Origin: Echinarachnius parma | Lineage: Eukaryota; Echinodermata; Echinoidea; Clypeasteroida; Echinarachniidae | Reading direction: 5' to 3' | NCBI GenBank assembly: GCA_037951105.1 | Contig: JBAMJV010008485.1 | Location: 12,501 to 76,500 of the forward strand | DNA: 64,000 bases | Part shown: in pieces, positions 55,198 to 64,000 of the stretch | How the letters are laid out: the number at the start of each line of letters is the position of its first letter | How positions within the stretch are numbered: the first letter of the stretch is position 1 | Made by a program: the position numbers and the translations under genes | The notes under the pieces: model-generated | Database searches by the model: none | Told to the model about the DNA's origin: nothing | The model's input: the letters and a program-made list of their open reading frames with translations, nothing else

Positions 55198-58100
55198 TAG
55201 TGTGGGCTCTTAGGTCATGGGGTGTGCACTTCTGGACAAAAGCATGAATTTTGGCACACAGATAGTTTAGACCTTCCTCTTCAAGAAATTTGATGGAAGC
55301 AATTTTGCACGGCCCATTCTTGGCCGCCATCTTGAATTTCAAAATGGCCGCCATCTGGCACCTGTTTTCATCAATATCTCAGCAACTAAAACAGCTAGAG
55401 AGTTATTTTCAGTGGCTATACCCACATAATGGGGGCAAACGAATCACCTGAATTGAATATCAAGTCTTAAAATGGCAGCCATCTTGAATTTCAAAATGGC
55501 CGCCATTTGGCACCTGTTTTCATCAATATCTCAGCAACTAAAACAGCTAGAGTTATTTTCAGTGGCTTTACCCACATAATGGGGGCTAACGAATCACCTG
55601 AATCGAATATCAAGTCTTAAAATGGCAGCCATCTTGAATTTCAAAATGGCCGCCATTTGGCTCCTGTTTTCATCAATATATCAGCAAATAAAACAGCTAG
55701 AGAGTTAATTTCAGTGGCTATACCCACATAATGGGGGTCAACGAATCACCTGAATCGAATGTCAAGACTTCACATGACAGGCATCTTGAATTTCAAGATG
55801 GCCGCCATATTTAACTCCATCTCAGAAACTAAAGCAATTACGGAATTCATTTTAACTGATATGCCTATCTGTTTGTGGTCAACTCATAACAATTTAACAA
55901 TAGATGGATGGAAGCAATTATTCACTTCCCATTTTAACCGCCATCTTGAATTTCAAAATGGCTGCCATCTGAAACCCTATTTTCTCCAATATTCTAGAAA
56001 CTAAAACAGCTGGAGTTTATTTAAGCCGGGTACACTCACATTTTCTGGGTCAACAAATCACCTGGATCATCTTGATAAGGTTCAAATAGTAGCCATCTTG
56101 AATTTCAAGATGGCTGCCACGGGTAGCCTATTCAATTATGTATCTCAGAATAAAATTAGTAAGTGCATTTCGATGGGTATGCCCATCTTAGGTTGGAAGC
56201 AATTGAGCAATGTTGCTGATATATAATGATATAAAGATAAGTTGAACAAAGTAGAAATCTACTTGACCATTCGATTCATTAAACAAAGTTATCGGGTAGG
56301 AGGTAGTTCAAAAGAGAATCAATGAGTGTAGTAACTTACCTTTTGAAAAGCAGTAACATTCATTCGAGCATTTTTGCAAATGTTTCAGTCCCCATTAATG
56401 AAAACCAACTAAATGGAAAAAAGTTTGAACATTTTGTTGACCTTTCTGTTGATCTTTCTTACAAAAACGATCAATTTTCTGATGGTAGACGTCATCAGGT
56501 AGTTTGTTTCGCGCACTGTCTCTGTTCAGTGTGTGTTGAAAAGCCAGGATGTATACATGCAGATATCTTCCTTCACCCTTTTTGTATTTTGCAACATTTC
56601 TGAAATGTAGACCTTTTGCCAGTCCGATCTGACGGTCGGGAGACTCAATGTGGCCTGTTTTGAGACACTCCAGATGAACGAATTGGGCGTCAGTGTTCCA
56701 AATAGCTGGTCTTGGAAGATTGCTACGTTTCTTTCACTAATGATTCATTGCATAGGACTGTTGTTTGATTCTTGCAGCCAAATGGCTAGGAGTCCACCAT
56801 TGGCATGGAATTACAATATATGTACTACGCCCCACAATTATTTTTGATGTTGTCTTTAGGCGATACTAAGATTTGGTGTTTTGTTCTTGTTGGCTTTAGA
56901 TACACCTTAATGCCGGATTAAATTGAAATTCAGTTGATTGCATCTGAGACTCCTAATATCAGGGCAAATGAGTGTCATGTTGAGCATTGCGTGTTCCTCT
57001 CAGTGTGGTGATCCTTCTATAGCTTTGTAATCCCAAATATAGTTGCAACAAACATAAAAGAGAATAGTTATATGTTATCATCTTGACTGCCAAGGGATTG
57101 GTGATTACAATAATGAAACAAAGTAACAGTCACTCATAATGTTTGTTCAAATGGGTAATTGAAGGTGAAATGAGACATTGGACAATGGACAGTGTGAGTT
57201 GCTTTCCGATAAACCTCGACGTTCAGGCTACCATCAAGTTCGATCACTATCATGACTATATAAAAGTGTCAGGGAACACTTATCCTTCCCTTCGTTAGGA
57301 AACTAAAAGTGTACTCCTGCACAAATTGTTTCTTGAGTTTGGGAGGAGTGTCATCCATGTAACAATACCACCAAATTTATGGTTTCGGTGCATTGTCAAT
57401 GTCTATTTTTTCAAGTGTTTCATTTACAAATTTCTTAGGATGGGAGTGAGAGGGAATATTATTGCTTTTGTTGTAGCCAATGTATGTGGACCCTGTATGT
57501 GTACATGTTCTTTCAGGGGTTAGAAACCTGGTCACAGACAAACTGGTCCAGACCTATCCTATTATATCTCCTCTTGTGTAACATACATGTCACCACATAA
57601 CCAACTCTCGATTAGGCGTATAGAAACTATCAAGAGTGGATACGTGGAAGACGAGATCTTTGATCATTATGACGCGACTTTACGTACATTACCTACTTTA
57701 GTTCCCATAGACAAAACAACACTTCAGGACACAATTATCTAGAGTACAAAAGGATGTTTGCAAGGAATCACATAAAGGAGATACGGAGCTGTTTCTCAAA
57801 ACCATATTCGTGGAACACCGAAGCAAGAATTAAATCAATACAATGATTCACAAGATGGCTACCACCTGATATTTTAAAAGCAATCCAGGTAATTTAGTGA
57901 CATCAACATTAAGTATAACCACTCAAATTAACTGTGTTGCAGTGTGATCAGTAATACAGAGCTAGAGCTGAATACAGTTCCCAGGGTGGCCATCTTGAAA
58001 TTTATGATGACTGTCATTTGAAGACATCTATAAAGTCAATCTAGGTCATTAAATGACACCAACAATGACGTCATAACCTCTGACATTATTATCAAAGATG

Positions 58101-59548
58101 TTATTGTTTCTGAAATATGAACCCCTTTCTTAAATATAGGAACTGAGTGTGCTATATTTACAAAATATATGGGAATGTCACAATTTTGAAGCGAACAAGA
58201 TTTCAGGTGGTGACCATTTTGAAATTGAAGATGAAGGCGAAAATTGCTTCCAACCACTGTAGGCGCATCTAAATTAGGTCTTTCAAATGTACTCCATGTT
58301 ATTTATTGCGAACACCAGACTGCATACCCACAGTAATGTACTCTGCTGTTTTTTTAGTCTCGCAGAACTTCAAGATGGCCCAATATTGGCTTTCAACCTC
58401 ATGTTTCTTTCAAAGACAGACAAGGCGTTGGCCCCAGCAAAAAGGCATAGCAACTGGAAACAACATTGTACTGTTTTTAGTTTCTGATATAATAAAGAGT
58501 TAAATATGCTAATCCCCATGGCTGCCATCTTGAAATTCAAGATTGCTGCCATTTGAGGTGGATTCAGGTGATTCGTTGGACCCAAATAAGTGGGTATAGC
58601 CGCAAAAATGAATGCTTTAGCTGTTTTATTTTCTGAGATAAAGGAGATAAATGGGAAGTGCATAATTGCATCCAACCATATATTGGTAGATTGTTACAAC
58701 TTACAAGTTGACCACAACCAGATAGGCATATCACTTGATATGAACTCCGTCATTGCTTTAGTTTCTGAGATGGAGTTAAATATAGGCTTCCCATTTCAAG
58801 ATGGCTGCCATTTGAAGTCATGATATTCGATTCAGGTCATTTGTTGGACCCCATTATGTGGGTATAACCACTGAAAATAACTCTCTAGCTGCTTTAAGTG
58901 CTGAGATATTGATGAAAACAAGTGCCAGATGGCGGCCATTTTGAAATTCAAGATGGCTGCCATTTTAGGTCTTGACATTCGATTCAGGTGATTCGTTGGC
59001 CCCCATTATGTGGGTATAGCCACTGAAAATAACTCTCTGTTTTAGTTGCTGAGATATTGATGAAAACGGGTGCCAGATGGCGGCCATTTTGAAATTCAAG
59101 ATGGCTGCCATTTTAGGTCTTGACATTCGATTCAGGTGATTCGTTGGCCCCCATTACGTGGGTATAGCCACTGAAAATAACTCTAGCTGCTTTAAGTGCT
59201 GAGATATTGATGAAAACAAGTGCCAGATGGCGGCCATTTTGAAATTCAAGATGGCTGCCATTTTAGGTCTTGACATTCGATTCAGGTGATTCGTTGGCCC
59301 CCATTATGTGGGTATAGCCACTGAAAATAACTCTCTAGCTGTTTTAGTTACTGAGATATTGATGAAAACAGGTGCCAGATGGCGGCCATTTTGAAATTCA
59401 AGATGGCGGCCAAGAATGGGCCGTGCAAAATTGCTTCTATCAAATTTCTTGAAGAGGAAGGTCTAAACTATCTGTGTGCCAAAATTCATGCTTTTGTCCA
59501 GAAGTGCACACTTGGTCTCATATATTGACCTAAGAGCCCCGGGCACTA
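55198..59548. mobile_element. 4.35-kb palindromic element with ~150-bp tandem repeats in both arms
   Basis: Left arm (from TAGTGTGGGCTCTTAGGTCA) and right arm (ending TGACCTAAGAGCCCCGGGCA) are inverted over about 1 kb each. Each arm is a tandem array of ~150-bp units built around AATGGCCGCCATCTTG / CAAGATGGCTGCCATTTT and CCCCATTATGTGGGTATAGC. The ~1.7-kb middle has short open frames (e.g. 56322-56603) without recognisable homology. The TAGTG/CACTA ends recall hAT, but no 8-bp duplication was found. Confidence 0.75.
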
Positions 59549-60410
59549 TATTACCTTTACATTAACACTCAATTTTTGTTAAAATATATGTTATGAAGAT
59601 AATTATCAATGTTTACCTTGTCCCGTCTGTCACGTTTGTCCCGTCTGTCACGTTTTTGTCCCGTCCGTCATGCTCCTTTTTACTATTCATTTCTTAATTC
59701 AACTAGTTTGTTGTTGTTTTAACTTTTATGATCTGTTTAGCTCCAACTGTCACTTAATAGGCTTATCACAATAGTGGATGACATTATCAACTTAAATAAC
59801 CTGCAAAAAACAACATTTTAGGTAATTTGGGGGGATTTTAGGATTGTCTACAGTCCCATGCATTGGATATCGTGTTGCACTATGACAAATTTGATTATTT
59901 CATAGTTTACCTACCTCAATCAATTAAAATATCAAAATTAATGCTGCTTTTATCTTTTAGCAAAGTACTATTGTCAGTAAAGGTACAATTTATTTCAGAA
60001 AAACTCCCAAATATGACTGGAAATGTATATTTTACAGATTGTCCAATTCACCCATAGGAATTGTACATGTCCCGTCTGTCACGTTTTTCTTGTCCTGTCT
60101 GTCACGCTCTTATTTTGGATTTTTTCACATGTAAGACAAACAAAAGGGATTTCCCTTGGTAGTGGCATACAACTGGCCCAAGGCAAGTAATAACCCACAG
60201 ACATGAGCAACCTTGTATTGTAAGACCATCCAGTGAGCAGGGATTTTAAATGAAGTAAGGTCGCGAAAAAAGCATGGTCCCGTCTGTCACGCTGACTTTA
60301 ACGACCCACTGACGACTAGGTCAGAGGTCACACAAAATTAAACTGCAATTTAATATCATAAGCATAAACACTCCTGTTAATGTTTAACTATTTACCTACA
60401 AATCAATCAA

Positions 60411-60888
60411 TATTATAGAATGGGTTGATAAATCCCTGCAATCTGATTGGTTGAGAGCAAAATTTGTGCAGACAATTAATTGTACTGGATGCATGAAAAG
60501 TCATGCGTCCGGTAAAAAAGTCATGCGTCCGGTAAAAATTTCATGCGTCCGGTAAAAAATGTCATGCGTCCGGTAAAAAAATCACGCGTCCGGTAAAAAA
60601 TTTCATGCGTCCGGTAAAAAATTTCATGCGTCCGGTAAAATTATTTCATGCATCCGGTAATTTTTCTAATTTTTACTTTTTTTACTTTTTGGCGGGCGTA
60701 ACAATGCCCATTCTATAAAACAGATGATGCGCAAGTTTATTTCGTGGGTCGGTGGAATTGTTTGCATGCGGTAACTATGGAAACTAGTCTAAACCCACTC
60801 GGCTTCGCCTCGTGGGTTTAACAGTTCCATAGTTACCTTGTGCAAACAATTCCTACTGACCCACTCATACCTGCGCATCATTTGTATA
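60411..60888. mobile_element. CGTCCGG-repeat element, copy 2, nested in element 3
   Basis: Near-identical to 42203-42700, with eight instead of nine tandem TCATGCGTCCGGTAAAAA-type units and the same terminal hairpin. High similarity implies recent mobility. Confidence 0.85.
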
Positions 60889-60938
60889 TTGTTAAAAAGT
60901 CATGAGTGGAAGTCCCGTCTGTCACGCTGGAATTGCCC

Positions 60939-61030
60939 ATCTTCAAAAAGAAAAGGTTTAAGACTACAAATTTGGTATCAAATAAAAGCTTACTTATCAC
61001 ACTGTATTATGGCTCATCATATTTAGGCTT
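60939..61030. repeat. Host repeat H, copy C, right part
   Basis: ATCTTCAAAAAGAAAAGGTT and AAATTTGGTATCAAATAAAA continue the copy A alignment past the ATCT target. Confidence 0.75.
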
Positions 61031-61032
61031 TA

Positions 61033-61559
61033 CCCCGGGGGGGGGGGGGGGGGGGGGGGGCACTCAAATTATTTTTTGACGGGGGTGTGCCTCACAGAAC
61101 TCTGAAATGGGGGTCTGAAGAGCTGACTACAAGCACAAAATATAGGGTCTTTGGAGCTACAAAAACCCTGAAACGGGAGTTAAGGGGTCTAAGGAGCAGA
61201 CTAAAACTACAAAATACATAGACTTGGAGCTACCAAAGACCTACGGAAACCCTCAAAAAGGCTCAAATGGTGGTCCAAGGAGCCAAACTAGAAGAGAATA
61301 ATGGACTTGCCGCTAGTCAAATACATAGCCAAGTCATTCCGGGGGAGCTATGGAGCCGAACTAGAAGAAGAATAATGGACTTGGTGCTACTAACTACCTA
61401 GCCAAGTCATTCCGGGGGTCTATGCCTATGGAGCAGCAATTTTTGAAAATAGGGTATCTTTAGAGCTGCGATTGGGTGTGAAAAAGGGGTTCTTTTAAGC
61501 GGCACATACCCGTCTTACATTATACATGAGTGCCCCCCCCCCCCCCCCCCCCCCGGGGG
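61033..61559. mobile_element. MITE with G-run / C-run terminal inverted repeats
   Basis: About 527 bp from CCCCGGGG followed by a run of >20 G and CACTCA, to TGAGTG followed by a run of >20 C and GGGGG. Interior has repeated GCCAAGTCATTCCGGGGG and GGAGCTAC blocks. Homopolymer ends are likely to be length-variable. Confidence 0.75.
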
Positions 61560-61635
61560 CTTTACTCTATATTCCATTCATCTATTCTAGTGACTCCTAC
61601 TTTATGAAAATTATTGATTATTTAAACCAAAAGCC

Positions 61636-61871
61636 GGTATTAAAAACACTTCGAACTTGTGAAGCCAAAAAACCACGCGCGCGTTCGAAGGCGCTATCTC
61701 AAATTTAAAATATAATTAATACATCGCAAATCTGATCATCGCATCAGAATCTGCACTATTTTCTCAATAGTCAATGTGCGAGTACAATTTCAAGAAATTT
61801 GTACAATTTTAAAGTTTTAAACTGTCGGAAATGTTTTAGTGTGGCGATGTGGGGGTCACTCAATCATACAT
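61636..61871. repeat. Dispersed repeat C, copy interrupted by the DIRS element
   Basis: Aligns with 12689-12911 and stops at CAATCATACAT, the point where the other copy continues GTGATCGC. This fixes the left boundary of the retrotransposon. Confidence 0.8.
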
Positions 61872-62538
61872 CATAGTAGACAGAAAAATCCACCTCGTTA
61901 TGGGGGTATTTTATATTATGACGTCATACTATCCACCTCCATGAGAACGAGTGACAAAACAAAAAGAACCCACCCTCAAAACATTGCCTGATTTATCGGA
62001 CTAGTATCGTAGAACTAGAGGACGAGATGAATGACTCTGTCTCTGAATGATAATGTCAAATGATGATGATATTGATAATTGTTACAAACAAGTACGTGAA
62101 TTATGATGGTAGAAAACTAACAGTACTCACCACTTTCACCTGAACTACTTAGTCATGTTAGTAGGGCTCTACAGACACATAATTCACAGTAAACATCAAC
62201 CGTGTACACATGCCAAACAGGACCCTAAAATTTGTATGCAACGTTAACGGTCACGTCGAAGACTGTATATTTTATTACGTAATTTCGTGAGATATTACGT
62301 TAACAAGAGAGAGCCCGCTAGCGCGCACGTAGGTCACGTGATGTCAATTTCGTTAGCGCCATGTTTTGCGTGTGGAAAAATCCCACACGAGGTCGCAGAA
62401 TTTGAGGAAAATTCCTTGTTTTTCGTGTTTGAACTATTTTCTCTTTGATATATTCGGATCACATATTCATCAAAGCATCTTCTTGGACAGTTTATACCCA
62501 GTTTTGTTTTGCTCTTGACGGATAATTCTAACGCCGAA

Positions 62539-63843
62539 ATGACGGACTCGACAAAGACAAAGTCGACATCGAAATCTACGCGCAGCGGGCCCGCTGCTAT
62601 TCCTTCTCCCGCGCCGTGTGCGCAGGGCAGCAAGGAGCGTACTGTTGAGACCGATACAATCGGAGACAGTACGGGAGTGGCCACTACTCCGAATATGAAC
62701 AAATCGACTTCTTCGACAGCTGCCTCTAAAGAGGCGTCGAAATTCAACAAAAGACTTGATAAACTCGAGAGTTTAGTGGCGCAGATTGCAGAGGCAGTGG
62801 GGTCCCAAAGCAAACGGACTCATGCCGATGTTGATTACCGCTCAGGGCCTGTAGACCCGAACCTAGCGGGGGAACAAGTGGAAATGGACTACAACATGGA
62901 GTATGACGAACTCATTGATGAAAGTGATGATCGTGCATCTTGCTCTGTGTATGATGTGGACAATTCGGAGGGACAAGATGATAGCTCTCTGTACGGCCAA
63001 GCGCAAGGCTGCCCCGTCGGCATCCCCAGCCTGGCAGCCAAATTTGCTCCGCCTAAAGATGTTGGCGAACCTATTGAAGAAAACATTGCCCAATCGACTT
63101 CATACCTAGTTGGTCACCAGCTCGAACCCAAGACTTTTGAGGAAGTGTCATCAAAGTATCCTTTGCCAGACAATTGTCAGCTTATTGACACTCCCAAAGT
63201 GAACCCACCCATTTGGGAAAATCTCCCTGTGACTACCAAGGCCAGAGATATCAAAATCCAAAGGGCCCAAAAGTCACTGTCCAAAGGACTGAATGCTTAT
63301 CTCCGAACTCTGTCATCGTCATCGATTTCGGAAACCCAGCAAGATGCTCTTGCTCTTCTGTGCAACGCTCAGTATGAACTGAACTGCCTCAGGAAAGATT
63401 TCATCAAACCTGACTTAAATTCCAAGTACTCACATCTGTGTAAACCGTCTACACCTGTTTCTAGACTCCTTTTTGGAGATAACCTGAGCAAGCAAGTGAA
63501 AGACTTGAAGGACCAGCAACTTGCCACAGCTGGAGTCACGAAAGGATCATATGGATATGGTAAAACAAGACCATACTCATCTCAACAGCACTACCATCCC
63601 TACAAGGGACATGCGTCGGCACAGCAAAGACAGTACCGCGCTGCAGGATGGACCAGCTCAAATCCGTCCTACCGCCCACGCAGTGGGACAGCTGACAGGC
63701 CTTTTTTAGGCCAGGGCCCCCAGGGACGGGGCAGATACCAAGCTCCTCACACTCAGACAAGTATGACGAGGGGTCAGCCAAAGATGCAGAACCCTCAAGC
63801 CAGACAGGGCCAAAACCAGGGTCCCAATCAGAGGAGGAAGTAG
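62539..63843 (+). CDS. DIRS-like retrotransposon gag-like protein (ORF1)
   Basis: 434 aa from ATG 62539 (MTDSTKTKST) to TAG 63843; the frame also extends 10 codons upstream from a TTG. Layout: Ser/Thr/Lys-rich N-terminus; predicted coiled coil FNKRLDKLESLVAQIAEAV; acidic segment; then the core PPIWENLPVTTKARDIKIQR, AQKSLSKGLNAYLRTL, QQDALALLCNAQYELNCLRK and IKPDLNSKYSHLCK...LFGDNLSKQVKDL, typical of gag-like proteins of DIRS elements in invertebrates; and a Gln/Arg/Gly-rich, basic C-terminus probably binding nucleic acid. No zinc knuckle seen. Function: presumed RNP/particle formation. Confidence 0.85.
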   Translation: MTDSTKTKSTSKSTRSGPAAIPSPAPCAQGSKERTVETDTIGDSTGVATTPNMNKSTSSTAASKEASKFNKRLDKLESLVAQIAEAVGSQSKRTHADVDYRSGPVDPNLAGEQVEMDYNMEYDELIDESDDRASCSVYDVDNSEGQDDSSLYGQAQGCPVGIPSLAAKFAPPKDVGEPIEENIAQSTSYLVGHQLEPKTFEEVSSKYPLPDNCQLIDTPKVNPPIWENLPVTTKARDIKIQRAQKSLSKGLNAYLRTLSSSSISETQQDALALLCNAQYELNCLRKDFIKPDLNSKYSHLCKPSTPVSRLLFGDNLSKQVKDLKDQQLATAGVTKGSYGYGKTRPYSSQQHYHPYKGHASAQQRQYRAAGWTSSNPSYRPRSGTADRPFLGQGPQGRGRYQAPHTQTSMTRGQPKMQNPQARQGQNQGPNQRRK

Positions 63844-64000
63844 AAGACCACAGGTCTACTAATCCAGAAGAGGTGAGTACCTCATTTGATTGTAATCCTA
63901 CAAGTAAATCAGACCCTTTGGTTGTGAAAGTCGGAGGTCGACTGAATGCTCATTATCATGAATGGTGTGATATAACATCAGATCCTGTGATTCTAAATGC
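63696..64000 (+). CDS. DIRS-like RT ORF, 5' part (frame -1 to gag)
   Basis: Open from 63696 (after TGA at 63693) to the window end in the -1 frame relative to gag, overlapping it by 148 bases, with no ATG in the visible part. It ends VKVGGRLNAHYHEWCDITSD then PVILN, matching the GGRL...W..ITSDP..L block that precedes the reverse transcriptase domain in DIRS-type polyproteins. The catalytic domain itself lies outside the window. Confidence 0.75.
63702..63732 (+). promoter_or_regulatory. Candidate -1 ribosomal frameshift signal
   Basis: In the gag frame the codons read CCT TTT TTA, giving slippery heptamer T TTT TTA (63702-63708). A 7-nt spacer is followed by a GC stem GCCCC (63716-63720) / GGGGC (63728-63732) with a 7-nt loop. 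Slipping back one base enters exactly the RT frame, which has no stop from 63696 on. Confidence 0.65.

Larger units (their letters stand above)
54744..60938. mobile_element. GGGCAATTCC element 3 (private word TCCCGTCTGTCACG), with nested insertions
   Basis: 6195 bp from GGGCAATTCCATG to GCTGGAATTGCCC, flanked by ATCT at 54740-54743 and 60939-60942. Eight copies of TCCCGTCTGTCACG (or a one-to-two-base variant), at about 55101, 59620, 59637, 59657, 60069, 60092, 60277 and 60912; the last lies next to the terminal repeat. Removing the nested elements at 55198-59548 and 60411-60888 leaves about 1.37 kb, similar to elements 1 and 2. Confidence 0.85.
47823..61871. other. Non-genic region of nested transposon-like elements
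   Basis: Upstream of NPHP3, this region holds no coding exon I can support. It is built of three long TIR elements, three copies of a host repeat, a palindromic 4.35-kb element and smaller repeats, each listed. The NPHP3 promoter and 5'UTR should lie in about 47823-48290; an AG acceptor (CTTGTAG, near 47913) could mark a 5'UTR intron. Confidence 0.6.
61872..64000 (+). mobile_element. DIRS-like retrotransposon, 5' portion
   Basis: Left boundary inferred from the interrupted repeat at 61636-61871. A ~660-bp non-coding leader (where DIRS elements carry an inverted terminal repeat) precedes the gag-like ORF and the start of the RT ORF; the element runs off the window. Expected beyond the edge: RT/RNase H, possibly a methyltransferase domain, and a tyrosine recombinase. 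Both visible ORFs are open, so this copy may be young. Confidence 0.8.

Noticed and set aside
56322-56603. 93-codon open frame in the middle of the 4.35-kb palindromic element
   Set aside because: It could be a relic of a transposon gene, but the following sequence is broken in all frames and I recognise no motif.
62509-62538. Upstream start of the gag-like ORF
   Set aside because: The frame is open from a TTG at 62509, but the first ATG is 62539 and the added residues show no family resemblance.
62334-62813. 159-codon minus-strand open frame opposite gag
   Set aside because: Antisense shadow of the gag-like N-terminus; Ser/Leu-rich composition follows from the sense codons.

Overview
The window is a piece of an animal (metazoan) nuclear genome. 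It is AT-rich, its genes carry many GT-AG introns, and most of the non-coding sequence is transposon-derived. The combination of a ciliary gene (NPHP3), a C7orf57-type gene, a METTL21A-type gene, DIRS-like retrotransposon coding sequence and many short inverted-repeat elements suggests a marine invertebrate, probably a deuterostome such as an echinoderm or hemichordate. That assignment is inference; no species can be named from sequence alone.

Layout: (1) 501-602 (+) is an unidentified terminal coding exon, followed to about 8030 by repeats (MITEs, one 375-bp perfect foldback) and the 3' end of the next gene. (2) 8032-13319 (-) is a complete six-exon gene whose 357-aa product matches the C7orf57 family. 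(3) 13681-16237 (+) is a complete three-exon METTL21A-type protein-lysine methyltransferase, divergent from the C7orf57-like gene with 361 bp between start codons, so the two probably share a bidirectional promoter. (4) 16107-20178 is a tandem duplication starting inside the last METTL21A-like exon, with different transposons inserted in each copy, followed by repeats to 23.3 kb. (5) 23316-47822 (-) is a complete NPHP3 (nephrocystin-3) gene, reconstructed here as 23 coding exons and 1308 aa: myristoylation motif, coiled coil, NACHT-type ATPase and TPRs. Its introns hold an interstitial telomeric repeat, a 150-bp tandem array with nuclear-receptor-like motifs, a TTAA-flanked element, a ~4.1-kb nested inverted-repeat element and many decayed copies of its own exon ends. 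(6) 48.3-61.0 kb is non-genic and holds the most unusual structure: three elements sharing GGGCAATTCC / GGAATTGCCC termini and 4-bp target duplications, each filled with its own private CpG-containing repeated word. Two are inserted in copies of a host repeat whose uninterrupted copy is also in the window. (7) 61872-64000 (+) is the 5' part of a DIRS-like retrotransposon: gag-like ORF, then the beginning of the RT ORF in the -1 frame, with a T TTT TTA slippery heptamer, 7-nt spacer and GC hairpin at the overlap.

NPHP3 is a known ciliary inversin-compartment protein; C7orf57 homologues are little characterised, and METTL21A methylates Hsp70-type chaperones in vertebrates. Exon junctions were read by eye from splice sites, reading frame and family resemblance. 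Every junction is phase-consistent except NPHP3 exon 14, where my count is one base short.
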